From Paraburkholderia sp. PGU19 (GTDB lineage: Bacteria; Pseudomonadota; Gammaproteobacteria; Burkholderiales; Burkholderiaceae), in assembly GCF_013426915.1 (NCBI RefSeq), contig NZ_AP023180.1, positions 2,046,001 to 2,110,000 on the forward strand: a DNA stretch of 64,000 nucleotides. The letters run 5' to 3'. Shown one piece after another: positions 45,198-53,275 of this stretch (within the stretch, counting starts at the first letter, position 1; every line of letters starts with the position of its first letter). Made by a program: the position numbers and the translations under genes. Below the pieces are notes generated by a model that was not told the origin of the DNA, made no database searches, and saw only the letters and a list, made by a program, of their open reading frames with translations.

Positions 45198-45812
45198 ATG
45201 GCAAGTTCGGGAACGCGCAGGAGTTCGTCGTCTACGGCGGCCACGGCAGCGCAGTCGATTGCGGCGCCGCCGCGCGTAGGAGAGCAGATTCAACGATTGC
45301 GCAGTGAACGCAAAATGACGCTCGACGATCTATCGCGCGCGGCCGGTGTGTCGAAATCGATGCTGTCGGAAATCGAACGCGACAAGGCGAATCCGACGAT
45401 CGCCGTCGCGTGGCGGCTGACGAATGCGTTGGGCGTCAGTCTCGATTCGCTGTTTGCGCCGCAGAAAGCGCCGGAGCCGATTGCCGTGTCCGGCCCGCAT
45501 GAAATTCCGACGCTGAGCGGCCACGAAGCGCGATACCAGTTGCGCGTGTGGGGGCCAATTGATCTGGCGGGGAAATTCGAATGGTACGAACTGACGCTGC
45601 AGCCCGGCGGTGCGTTGGTGTCGAGCGCGCACGAGCCCGGGACGCGCGAGCATCTGACCGTGCTGCACGGCGCCATCGATATCGAAGCGGCGGGAACCAC
45701 GAAGCGCCTGAAGGTCGCCGACACCGCACGCTATGTCGCCGACGAGCCGCATGCGATCCGCAACGCGGGGAAAGGCGAGGCCAAAGCCTTGCTTGTCGTC
45801 ATTCACGGCTAG
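45198..45812 (+). CDS. XRE-cupin transcriptional regulator of the tdh-kbl operon
   Basis: The 204-residue protein has an XRE helix-turn-helix (about 27-85: IQRLRSERKMTLDDLSRAAGV, MLSEIERDKANPTIAVAWRLT) and a C-terminal cupin (about 125-203). It diverges from kbl-tdh and probably controls threonine catabolism through the operator next to it. Confidence 0.88.
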   Translation: MASSGTRRSSSSTAATAAQSIAAPPRVGEQIQRLRSERKMTLDDLSRAAGVSKSMLSEIERDKANPTIAVAWRLTNALGVSLDSLFAPQKAPEPIAVSGPHEIPTLSGHEARYQLRVWGPIDLAGKFEWYELTLQPGGALVSSAHEPGTREHLTVLHGAIDIEAAGTTKRLKVADTARYVADEPHAIRNAGKGEAKALLVVIHG

Positions 45813-45854
45813 CCTGAATCGCAGTTCTTCGGCGTACACCCGGCTTGCAGCGAG

Positions 45855-45874
45855 TACTGTATGTTTGTACAGTA
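45855..45874. promoter_or_regulatory. LexA (SOS) box
   Basis: The site reads TACTGTATGTTTGTACAGTA: CTGT-N8-ACAG with a 7-bp inverted repeat, close to the E. coli/Burkholderia LexA consensus. It lies 25 bp before the start codon of the next gene, a position that would block its promoter. Confidence 0.82.
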
Positions 45875-45898
45875 TACGCAGTCCGATGGAGCCGAAGA

Positions 45899-46297
45899 AT
45901 GAACGAACTGAACAAGGAACAGGATCTGGCTGCGCTGCGCTTCAAATCCGCGGCGCGTGACCTCGAACATATCGTCCGGCACATTGCGGCGCGATACATC
46001 GTGCAGGAGGTGCCGCTCACCTGGCGGCTTCTGCATGCGATCGAAGCGGAAGCGCTCGCGGATCTCGGTTTTGCCAGCCGGCACGATCCCGTGATGCTTG
46101 GGTTGTTTCAACGGCCCGACGACTTTCAGTTCCCCGAGACTGATGATCCCGTCGACTTTGGCCGGTCGAATGCCTTGCCGGCTGTGTTTGCGTTCGCTGT
46201 CGCAGCTTACGACGCTGCGGAGAAGCCGAAAGCTTCAACGGCCCGAAGTCGAGTTGCGAGCGATGAGCGCGGCGCTGGGCGGGCATGGGGCGGATGA
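45899..46297 (+). CDS. SOS-regulated protein of unknown function
   Basis: From the ATG at 45899 the protein has 132 residues. The N-terminal part is helical and well-formed (LAALRFKSAARDLEHIVRHIAARY, LTWRLLHAIEAEALADLGF, PVMLGLFQRPDDFQFPE). I do not recognise a family. A LexA box directly precedes it, so it should be DNA-damage inducible. The last residues are Arg/Ser-rich and less convincing. The +1 frame from about 46228 continues with a more protein-like tail (LQRPEVELRAMSAALGGHG), so a one-base frameshift is possible. Confidence 0.65.
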   Translation: MNELNKEQDLAALRFKSAARDLEHIVRHIAARYIVQEVPLTWRLLHAIEAEALADLGFASRHDPVMLGLFQRPDDFQFPETDDPVDFGRSNALPAVFAFAVAAYDAAEKPKASTARSRVASDERGAGRAWGG

Positions 46298-46338
46298 CGT
46301 GTTGATTGGGCGTCACTGTGACCTGCGGGGTGGCAGGA

Positions 46339-46354
46339 GTTTATGCGCGTAAAG
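46339..46354. repeat. Variant parS-like palindrome
   Basis: GTTTATGCGCGTAAAG differs from the TTTATGCGCATAAA palindrome by one base in the core. It lies between the SOS gene and the recombinase gene, 7 kb from parA. Confidence 0.55.
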
Positions 46355-46457
46355 TCTGCGCGGCCTGCCGAACCGGGACGACGGAAGTTTCCAACACAAA
46401 GTATCCCGGCCGTTGACCGATTACAATCGCTCCATGCAACTAACGGAAAGATAGACT

Positions 46458-47498
46458 ATGGTCTCCATTGATCCTGTTGGCCCCACAGGTCTATCCGCCG
46501 ATAGCGCGGAACTGTTCGATACCGAACGTCAAGACTGGCTGATCGATCCGCGCGCCGCGTTCGATGCATGGCTCGCTGGGCAAAATTTTCGCCATTCATC
46601 GGCGGAGGTGTATCGGGCGCAATGGGGACTTTTTCTCGAATGGCTACAGGCGCGTCACAAGAATCTCGTGACGGTCGACATGGCATCGATTGCGGAGTTC
46701 GTCGGCGGATTGTCGATCCGAAAGCCGCAACGCGCCCGGTATCTCCGGTTGATCGAGCGGGTACTCGACCACGTACGCGAGATCGAACTGGCATCGACCA
46801 ATCCCGCGCGATTCATTGCTCAGGATGGCGAAGCGGAATGGCGTAACGCTCGTGATAACGAGCCGACCGGGTTTCTGACCGTCGCAGAGCGTTCGGCATT
46901 GATCGCTTATCTTTCTTCGCCCGTGACGAATCTGACGTCGGCCCAACGCTGGCGCGAGCGCCGCGATCGCGCGTTGATTGCTGTTTTTCTGGGCGGCGGT
47001 ATCAAGACAGGCGAAGCGCGCACGATTTCAGTTGATTGCATAACAGCGGGTTCGCCGTGGGTGGTGATCGAAGCGTCCAATCCATTGTTCACGCGGAGAA
47101 CACGGCTCGCACCATTTGCCGTGTCTGTTCTCGACGCCTGGCTCGACGAACGCAAGCAAGCGGAACTGCCCGGCGAGCTGGTTTTCCCTGCCTCGCCATC
47201 GGGTCGTCCAATGCATAAGGCGACGATGCTTCGCGCCGTCGACGCGCTTGTCGAAGCGGCCGGAATCAGTCGATCGCGCGAAGCACGTGCAAGTCCGCAC
47301 ACTTTGCGTAACTCGTTCGCTGCCGATCTGTTCGAAAGCGGGGTAGAGCCGGAGGTAGTCGGACAATGGCTTGGATTCGCGCAGGCGGTTTCCGCGAACC
47401 GATTGCATCGCGCGTGGAAGATGTGGAATGACCAGGAAAAGTTCGACGCTGAAACGCGCCTCGCAGAAACACCAACGTCTTCTGAAGATCCCGTGTAG
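46458..47498 (+). CDS. Degenerate tyrosine recombinase-like protein
   Basis: The 346-residue protein has the fold of XerC/phage integrases: an N-terminal SAM-like DNA-binding domain (about 32-115: FDAWLAGQNFRHSSAEVYRAQW) and a C-terminal catalytic-type domain. The key residues are largely gone. The first Arg is Lys183 (GGIKTGEAR). HxxR is kept as His281-Arg284 (SPHTLRNSF). The His/Trp is Phe307 (WLGFAQ). The nucleophilic Tyr position is Leu316, and there is no Tyr at all after residue 151. It should bind but not cut DNA. Its place beside the origin suggests a structural or regulatory role. Two iterons follow its stop. Confidence 0.82.
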   Translation: MVSIDPVGPTGLSADSAELFDTERQDWLIDPRAAFDAWLAGQNFRHSSAEVYRAQWGLFLEWLQARHKNLVTVDMASIAEFVGGLSIRKPQRARYLRLIERVLDHVREIELASTNPARFIAQDGEAEWRNARDNEPTGFLTVAERSALIAYLSSPVTNLTSAQRWRERRDRALIAVFLGGGIKTGEARTISVDCITAGSPWVVIEASNPLFTRRTRLAPFAVSVLDAWLDERKQAELPGELVFPASPSGRPMHKATMLRAVDALVEAAGISRSREARASPHTLRNSFAADLFESGVEPEVVGQWLGFAQAVSANRLHRAWKMWNDQEKFDAETRLAETPTSSEDPV

Positions 47499-47520
47499 AC
47501 ACGGGACCGCGGCGAGACGG

Positions 47521-47538
47521 CTCCCGTAAACCTTCACC
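47521..47538 (-). repeat. Iteron-like 18-mer
   Basis: On the minus strand it reads GGTGAAGGTTTACGGGAG. It lies 22 bp after the recombinase-like gene stop, between convergent genes. Confidence 0.8.
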
Positions 47539-47544
47539 TTGGAA

Positions 47545-47562
47545 GCCCCGAAAACGCTCACC
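47545..47562 (-). repeat. Iteron-like 18-mer
   Basis: On the minus strand it reads GGTGAGCGTTTTCGGGGC. It starts 24 bp from the copy at 47521, the same close spacing as in the dense part of the origin array but in the opposite orientation. Confidence 0.8.
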
Positions 47563-47598
47563 TCGAGCGCTTTCGGAAAAACCAGTTCGGTTTTGCGA

Positions 47599-48804
47599 TC
47601 AGGTCAACGCCGAAGTGTGCGTCGTAGACATAAAACGTGTCACCGCCGCCAACCGCGAACCCCCCGTTCCCGACGAGTGCTCGCATTCGGGACAAAGGAG
47701 CTCATAGCGGTGATCGACCTGCGAAAGCTCCGGCTCACCTTCGGCGCATTTCGGACAGCGAGTCGGCAGCGCAACATGTCCATCGGCGGCCGTTCCGATC
47801 GACTCCAATTCCTGCGTGCTCAGCCTGCCGGCACTTGCCAGCTGACAGAGCAATTCCGCGACGCCAGGGTCAATGCCTTGCTGGGCGCGCAGCGCAGTCA
47901 TCTGGCGCGTCAGCAAATCGAGCTCGTCCGATTGTTCGCGTAATTGCGCCTCAAGCCTGTCGCCGCGAGCTTTGGCAGCCGCTAGTTGCTGGATGAAATC
48001 GAATTCCTTCCGGCTCGCATCGCGCACGCCCGTCTGATACGTCGCAGCCATCGCACGCAAAGAGTCCAGTTCCACAAGCATCGGCTTGACGCGCCGCTCG
48101 GCCTCGGCCACGGCATCCTTGATCTGTTGCGCGTAATGCTCGGCGTTTTGCCGCATTTCGGCATGCAACCCATCGAGACGGTCGCGCAGGCCCGCGTTTG
48201 TCGACTGTTCGGTATCAAGACGCTTGTGCAACGATTCGTTCTCGGCTTCCAGTCGCCGGACGGACGCCTTCAATCCCTCCTGATGCGCCGATCCGCTGGT
48301 GTTCACCGCGGTGAGTTGAGTCTCAAGAACGCGGACGCGTTCCCAAGCGGCGTCGGCGCGTGCCTCGCTGCGCTGTATAGCTTCTTCGGAAACTTCTTTT
48401 CGAACCTTGCCTTCGTGAGAATCGCGCTCGGCCGCGGCGCGCAATGCATACAGTTCCTGACGCTCTTCATCGAGCGAGGCCTTCGCGTGTGACAGCGCAT
48501 CTTCGAAGAGCGCACCTAGTAGTTCGCCCGCTTTTTCTTCTAACGCTTTGGGAATGACGCCGGCGCCAACGCGCACGCGCGAGGCGGAGCGAATGCGCTC
48601 CCAGAAACTGTCGATATCTTTTGGAATGTCGCTTGCGCTGCCTGTTTGCGTCAAGTCACGCACGGCAGCCATGGACGGACGAATGCCGAGGTCGAAGAAA
48701 AGGCGCTTACATGCGTGAAGGGACAGTTCCTGACGACGCGCCCCGTTGGCACGCAGTGTATCCAGCTCTTTTCGGATGGCTTGGCGTTCTTCGTCCAGGT
48801 TCAT
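47599..48804 (-). CDS. KfrA-like coiled-coil DNA-binding protein with C-terminal zinc ribbon
   Basis: The 401-residue protein begins with a helical DNA-binding domain like KfrA of plasmids (about 1-115: RQELSLHACKRLFFDLGIRPSMAAVRDLT, SASDIPKDIDSFWERIRSA). A very long coiled coil follows (about 120-330, rich in Glu, Arg, Ala and Leu). The C-terminus has a two-CxxC zinc ribbon (RCPKCAEG and LLCPECEHSS). KfrA proteins form cytoskeleton-like assemblies or repress partition genes on plasmids; the zinc ribbon is unusual. It is divergent from the origin region and convergent with the recombinase-like gene. Confidence 0.8.
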   Translation of the reverse strand: MNLDEERQAIRKELDTLRANGARRQELSLHACKRLFFDLGIRPSMAAVRDLTQTGSASDIPKDIDSFWERIRSASRVRVGAGVIPKALEEKAGELLGALFEDALSHAKASLDEERQELYALRAAAERDSHEGKVRKEVSEEAIQRSEARADAAWERVRVLETQLTAVNTSGSAHQEGLKASVRRLEAENESLHKRLDTEQSTNAGLRDRLDGLHAEMRQNAEHYAQQIKDAVAEAERRVKPMLVELDSLRAMAATYQTGVRDASRKEFDFIQQLAAAKARGDRLEAQLREQSDELDLLTRQMTALRAQQGIDPGVAELLCQLASAGRLSTQELESIGTAADGHVALPTRCPKCAEGEPELSQVDHRYELLCPECEHSSGTGGSRLAAVTRFMSTTHTSALT

Positions 48805-50756
48805 GATTGTCTCAGCGCTACGTGAATTCGAAGAATCATAACAATTTACGTAGTGTTCGATACGTTTTAAGGCTTTGGTGTGTCTTTCTTCCGACAGACA
48901 GCCACGTCAAGGCAGATTCAGTGCTTCGCCGTCAATGGTGATGACTGATCCGTGAAACAAATCGAAGAATACCTGCTAAGGCGTTGTTAATAAACATATT
49001 TGTTTACTTCCGAGATGTTTTGGCACTGTTTCACGGTGGCGTGTGAGCTTGCTTTGGTCTTGGATTGCGGTTTTCTGGAGCGCTCACGGGGTGCGCTGTT
49101 GAGAGTAATAAAAGTAAACACCTTTGAACCTTAGTTAAAGACGTTAACGCCGGGCGAAAGCCTTACTGGATAAGGCGCAGCGGGTAGTCAGGTGAACTCT
49201 TACGGGAGGGATGGTGAGCTTTGGCGGGACGTCGCAGTGATGGGGTTCAGGGACACCGGTGAGCAGGCTCGGGAATGATCGTGAGTGGCTTCGGGAACGC
49301 CTTGATGGTGGCCAAAAGTTATAGGTGAATGTTTTCGGGAGCCGTCGGCCGGTGGTGGCCCGTATACGCAGGCTGGGCCGATTTCGCGCTCGCGCGATCG
49401 CGGTGAGGGGATTCAGGACAAGGAATCAAAGGCAATTTACGCCCGTTTCGAGGGCTCGACGGACGCTTGGTGAGCGATCTCGGGAGAAAACGGACGACGA
49501 AGGTGAGATTTTTCGGGGCCGGGAGGCGATTTTGAGCCGATTTTAGACGCCCGGGGCGCCAAGGTGAGGTTTTACGGGAGGCCGATTCGCGCTGCGCATC
49601 GAAAGTACGAGGATGAAAGTGCGGTTTGCGGCAAGCAGGTGGCACAGGTGAGCGGATTCAGGATGCCCGGATTGCACGCATATCTTGCGCCAGAATTGCC
49701 ATCTGAAAACGAAAGGTGAGACGTTACGGGAGGACTTAGAGGACGTTTTTAGCGCAAAGGTGAGGAAATCCGGGATCAACCGTACAGGAATTGGCGTCTC
49801 AACCAGCGCCGGTGCGGCTCGATGCGAATCGTCGTTCACCCTGCCGTTTTTGCTTAGGTGAAGCTTTTCGGGAGGGCTGTTCGTCCACTTTTTAGGCACC
49901 GGTCTGTGTCATGGTCGGCTAAAGGTGAGCATTTTCAGGAGACGGCCTTCTTGCGTTCCGTCCACCCCAGAAATTGAAGTGAGCTAAGTGCCTAAATCCA
50001 TTGGATTTTTGTCGATTTTTGTCAAAAGGTGAGAGTATTCGGGACCGGCCAGGGAGGGACCGGGCGAGTGAATTGATTTGCCCGCTTGCAGCTCAAGGTG
50101 AGGATATCCGGGAGAGTTTTTCCGCTGCCGATTCGTGTTTACGGCGCGGAACGCCGACAGACTTCGGCCTGCGGGTGGGCAAAGGTGAGGATATTCGGGA
50201 CTTGGAGCTTGTGTTCCGGATTGACGACCGATTGTCAGAGCGTGTTGACGGGGTTCGTATTTAACATTCCACCGTCTGGGGACGATTTGGGAGCGTCTAC
50301 GCGCCCGCCTCTGTCGCTCAGAACCCGCACATTCGACGCGGGTCGAAGCGCGCGACGTACAGGTCCGGACGCTTCGCACATAGGACTTGATCGGTGCGAT
50401 GACGTCTGAGCAATGCATCGCCTGGACTGGTCTGTGCGTGCGTTGCGCCCGTCAGTTACCAGGGAAGGCGGCGACCACACCGCGTCGTGTATTTGCGACG
50501 CTTGCTGCGGTGAGAATCTTCAGGAAGCGGTTGTCTGACTTTTGAACTGGCCAGTTCGACGCCGTTTACGCCTGGTCCGCGACCATCAACGTCGCCAGAA
50601 GATGGTTCCGACAGGGAACGGTGAGGCTTTTCGGGACCCGCGCCTGGTGAGTCAGGCAGGGTAAACTGATTTCACCCAACGTAGGTGAGAGAGGTGCTAT
50701 AGACGCGCATCACCACAGCCGGTATGCTTTCGCGAAATCTCTTCCTGACTCGACGC
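48805..50756. other. Replication origin region of the replicon
   Basis: This 1.95-kb non-coding region contains AT-rich stretches (48976-49015 and 49105-49150), then about twenty 18-bp iterons in one orientation up to the initiator gene. One weak DnaA-box-like sequence (TGGATAA) is at 49167. AT-rich DNA next to the most closely spaced iterons is where unwinding is expected. Lengths and contents fit the iteron-type origin of a RepB-initiated secondary chromosome. Readable frames in the region are interrupted by the iterons and not protein-like. Confidence 0.85.
49191..50637 (+). repeat. Iteron array, about twenty copies of an 18-mer
   Basis: Consensus GGTGAGNNNNTTCRGGAS, all in the plus orientation. 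Starts are 49191, 49213, 49237 (decayed), 49259, 49280, 49324, 49402, 49469, 49502, 49563, 49647, 49715, 49759, 49857, 49924, 50028, 50097, 50184, 50509 and 50620. The first five are 21-24 bp apart, two turns of the helix. Later gaps are often near 44, 67 or 87 bp. A gap of 325 bp without copies (50184-50509) precedes the last two. These are the likely binding sites of the initiator encoded just downstream. Confidence 0.9.
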
Positions 50757-52109
50757 ATGGCCACGACGAAGCGCGCGAAAAAAACCGATGTGGTGAGCCC
50801 AAGCTCCGCCGAATTGCGCAAAGCCGTCGAGGCGATTGCCATTCAGCCCAAGAGCGGCAAGATCACGCTGCTCACACGCAAACTGTTCAACGTCCTGCTC
50901 ACGGTTGCCCAGCAAGCGGACGAATCGGGCGACACCTATCGTGCGCTGCTGTCGGACATCGTTGCAAACTCGGCTTTCGATTCAAACGACACCGCCCTCG
51001 TCAAGGAGCACTTGCGTCGTATGGTCTCCGTGCAGGTCGAATGGAGCCAGGGAACGTCAAGCCAGAAGCCCGGCCGCAAATGGGGCATCTCCACCCTTAT
51101 CGCCGACGCCGAAATTCTCGAAGATCCGACGACGCGTCGCGTCTGGGTCGAATTCTCGTTCGCGCCGAAGATCAAAAAGAAACTGCTCGATCCCGTGCAA
51201 TACGCGCGATTGAGCTTGCAATTCCAAAGCCAGTTGCGCAGCAGCGCGGGTCTCGCGCTCTATGAAATCTGCGTGCGTTACCTGACCAATCCGAGCCATC
51301 TGACGATGCGTGAGGCGTGGGAATGGTGGCGGCCTATCCTGTCGGGCACGCCCGACACGGAAGCCGGCGATGAAGCCAAGCGCGAGTACAAGTATTTCAA
51401 GCGCGACTACCTGCGTCCCGCGATCGCGGAAGTGAATGCCGTCACCAATATCTTCGTCGAACTCATCGAGCATCGCGAAGGTCGCCGGGTCGCCGAAATC
51501 CAGTTTCGCGTGACTGAGCGCAAGCAGCCGATGCTCGCGCTCGATGAGCATCCGAATGTGTTCGACAGCACGCTCGTCGATCGGATGGTGAAGATTGGCA
51601 TTCCGCTCAAAGAGGCGCAAACGCTGTACGCCGACAGCGAGGAAAACCGGATTCGTGCGGCGCTGCAAATGACCGAGCAGCGGATGCGCAGCACGACGCT
51701 GCCGCCCGTGCGCAGTGCGCCGGCGCTGTTCAAGGACGCGCTGAAGAAGGGCTATGCGCCGCCCGTCGATGCATTGCCTTCAGCGGCGGCTGGCAAAGGT
51801 TCGGCGGGCGCGCCTGCCGACGATCCGAAGGCGAGACTCCTGGACGAGTACATGGCGCATCGGCGCAAGGAAGCGCAGGCGCTGTACCAGGAACAGGGCG
51901 AAGCGGAGCGCGAGCTGGCTCGTCGTTCGTTCGAAGAGGATGAATTGCCGGGTCTCGGCGCTCACATGCGCGACGATTGGCGACGACGCGGCCTCGAGTC
52001 GAAGCTGACGGAAACCGCATTCTTTGACTGGCTCGCGCGCAAGACCTGGGGCGAGCCGACGGACGGCGATTTGCTTTCGTTCACGTTGAGCCAATCGCGG
52101 GCCGCTTGA
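50757..52109 (+). CDS. repA: RepB-family replication initiator protein
   Basis: From the ATG at 50757 the protein has 450 residues; an ATG 33 bp upstream is also possible, and neither has a strong ribosome site. It has the two winged-helix domains of plasmid Rep_3/RepB initiators: SGKITLLTRKLFNVLLTVAQQ near the start, then ALYEICVRYLTNPSHLTMREAWEWW and YKYFKRDYLRPAIAEVNAVT. The C-terminal 150 residues are an extension with charged helices not typical of small plasmid initiators. It should bind the upstream iterons to open the origin. Confidence 0.9.
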   Translation: MATTKRAKKTDVVSPSSAELRKAVEAIAIQPKSGKITLLTRKLFNVLLTVAQQADESGDTYRALLSDIVANSAFDSNDTALVKEHLRRMVSVQVEWSQGTSSQKPGRKWGISTLIADAEILEDPTTRRVWVEFSFAPKIKKKLLDPVQYARLSLQFQSQLRSSAGLALYEICVRYLTNPSHLTMREAWEWWRPILSGTPDTEAGDEAKREYKYFKRDYLRPAIAEVNAVTNIFVELIEHREGRRVAEIQFRVTERKQPMLALDEHPNVFDSTLVDRMVKIGIPLKEAQTLYADSEENRIRAALQMTEQRMRSTTLPPVRSAPALFKDALKKGYAPPVDALPSAAAGKGSAGAPADDPKARLLDEYMAHRRKEAQALYQEQGEAERELARRSFEEDELPGLGAHMRDDWRRRGLESKLTETAFFDWLARKTWGEPTDGDLLSFTLSQSRAA

Positions 52110-52145
52110 TTGCTGCTTAATTGCTGCTTAATTCCTGCTTGATTC
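52108..52145. repeat. Three short tandem repeats after the initiator stop
   Basis: The 12-bp unit TTGCTGCTTAAT occurs about three times in a row (the third is TTCCTGCTTGAT) directly after the stop codon of the initiator gene. Confidence 0.6.
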
Positions 52146-52150
52146 TGTGA

Positions 52151-52172
52151 AGCGCGCCATCGTCGGCGCGCT
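52151..52172. terminator. Hairpin between the convergent initiator and parB genes
   Basis: A perfect 8-bp stem (AGCGCGCC) with a 6-nt loop lies between the two stop codons. The T-run is short, so it is a modest terminator. Confidence 0.6.
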
Positions 52173-52186
52173 ATTCCTTGCGTAAC

Positions 52187-53251
52187 TTATTTCTGCTCCG
52201 ACAGCATCTGCTCGATCTGTCGGAGAATTTCATCGCGCTTGTCACGCGTCAATCCCCGCAATTTCAGTTCGAGCCTGTCTTCCCCATATGACTTCAGGTC
52301 GCCGACTGATACCCCGGCTAGCTTGATGTCGAGTCGCTGCGCGTAACGCTGACGTCCTGCCGGCTTCGCGCTTTCCTGTGCTGTCGCCCTTCCCTTCACG
52401 ATGTCGGCGACCTGGCGCGTACTCAGATCGTCGGAGAGGATCTTGTTGATAAGACGCAGCGTCGAATCCGTGCCGCGCGCCGAGTGATACCGGCCGACCT
52501 GATACGCCATATTCGAGCCGAAGCGATCCGGCCGCGCGACCATCTCCTGCATCACCGTCTCCGGCAGTTTCGCGATCGAGAGTGCCACGGCGATCGTCGA
52601 TTCATCGAGACCAAGATGTTCAGCGAGTTCCTTCTGGCTCTGAAAGTGTTTCTCGTCCAGAAAGCGTCGCCACACGATCGCGTTATCGAACACCGTCTGT
52701 GAATCGCGCTGGACGTTGAGGTCGTAGCCAAGTTTGTAGCTCTGAATGCCGATCGGGAGATCAATGACGATCGCCTTTACCGTCTCCTTGTTCGCTTCTT
52801 TCAATGCCCGGACACGTCGGCCGCCATCGCTGACGAAATAGCTTCCCGGATTGTCGTAGTCGGGAATGACGTGAATGGCTTGCTGCTGCCCCTGCTTCGC
52901 GAGGTTGACCGCGAGCTCGGCAATCGACGACTTCAGATAGAAATACCGTGGGTTGAACGGACTCGGCTTGATCGCCTTCAGCGGAAGCTCAACGATCTGT
53001 CCGGCGCGATAGCTGTGCTCGGCTCGCCACGCGCGGTATTCAACCGATTCGTTCGCGGATTCGGCCGGCTCCGTTTCGCTCGGCGAAGGTGGCGCTACAA
53101 CGGGGCTCTTGAATGCGGCGACGTTCGTGTTCTTCGCTGCGTTTTGCACCAGCCCGTCGATCGCGTTCAGCCGATCGAGCGCCGTGCGCTTTTCGCTGCT
53201 GGTCGTATCGGGACGTGCCTGGAAGCCTTTGGCGAATTGGGATGGTTTCAT
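52187..53251 (-). CDS. parB: ParB centromere-binding partition protein
   Basis: The 354-residue protein has the ParB/Srx-type CTPase domain (about 70-190: LPLKAIKPSPFNPR, IAELAVNLAKQGQQQAIHV, and GGRRVRALKEA in place of the more usual GERRxRA) and a KorB-type helix-turn-helix (KELAEHLGLDESTIAVALSIAKLP). A basic C-terminal dimer domain follows. The start is 10 bp from the parS site that separates it from parA, so ParB binding to that site could act on its own translation or transcription. Confidence 0.93.
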   Translation of the reverse strand: MKPSQFAKGFQARPDTTSSEKRTALDRLNAIDGLVQNAAKNTNVAAFKSPVVAPPSPSETEPAESANESVEYRAWRAEHSYRAGQIVELPLKAIKPSPFNPRYFYLKSSIAELAVNLAKQGQQQAIHVIPDYDNPGSYFVSDGGRRVRALKEANKETVKAIVIDLPIGIQSYKLGYDLNVQRDSQTVFDNAIVWRRFLDEKHFQSQKELAEHLGLDESTIAVALSIAKLPETVMQEMVARPDRFGSNMAYQVGRYHSARGTDSTLRLINKILSDDLSTRQVADIVKGRATAQESAKPAGRQRYAQRLDIKLAGVSVGDLKSYGEDRLELKLRGLTRDKRDEILRQIEQMLSEQK

Positions 53252-53260
53252 TCAAGTACC

Positions 53261-53274
53261 TTTATGCGCATAAA
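53261..53274. other. parS centromere site between parA and parB
   Basis: The perfect palindrome TTTATGCGCATAAA starts two bases after the parA stop codon and ends 9 bp before the parB start. It matches the sequence I remember for the chromosome-2 parS class of B. cenocepacia. Confidence 0.88.
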
Positions 53275-53275
53275 T

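Noticed and set aside
49165..49173. DnaA-box-like ACTGGATAA near the start of the iteron array
   Set aside because: It differs from TTATCCACA at two end positions and stands alone; noted within the origin region but not called a DnaA box.
49319..50480. Several reading frames of 70-145 codons in the origin region
   Set aside because: They run through iterons, have no ribosome sites and show repeat-driven rather than protein-like sequence.
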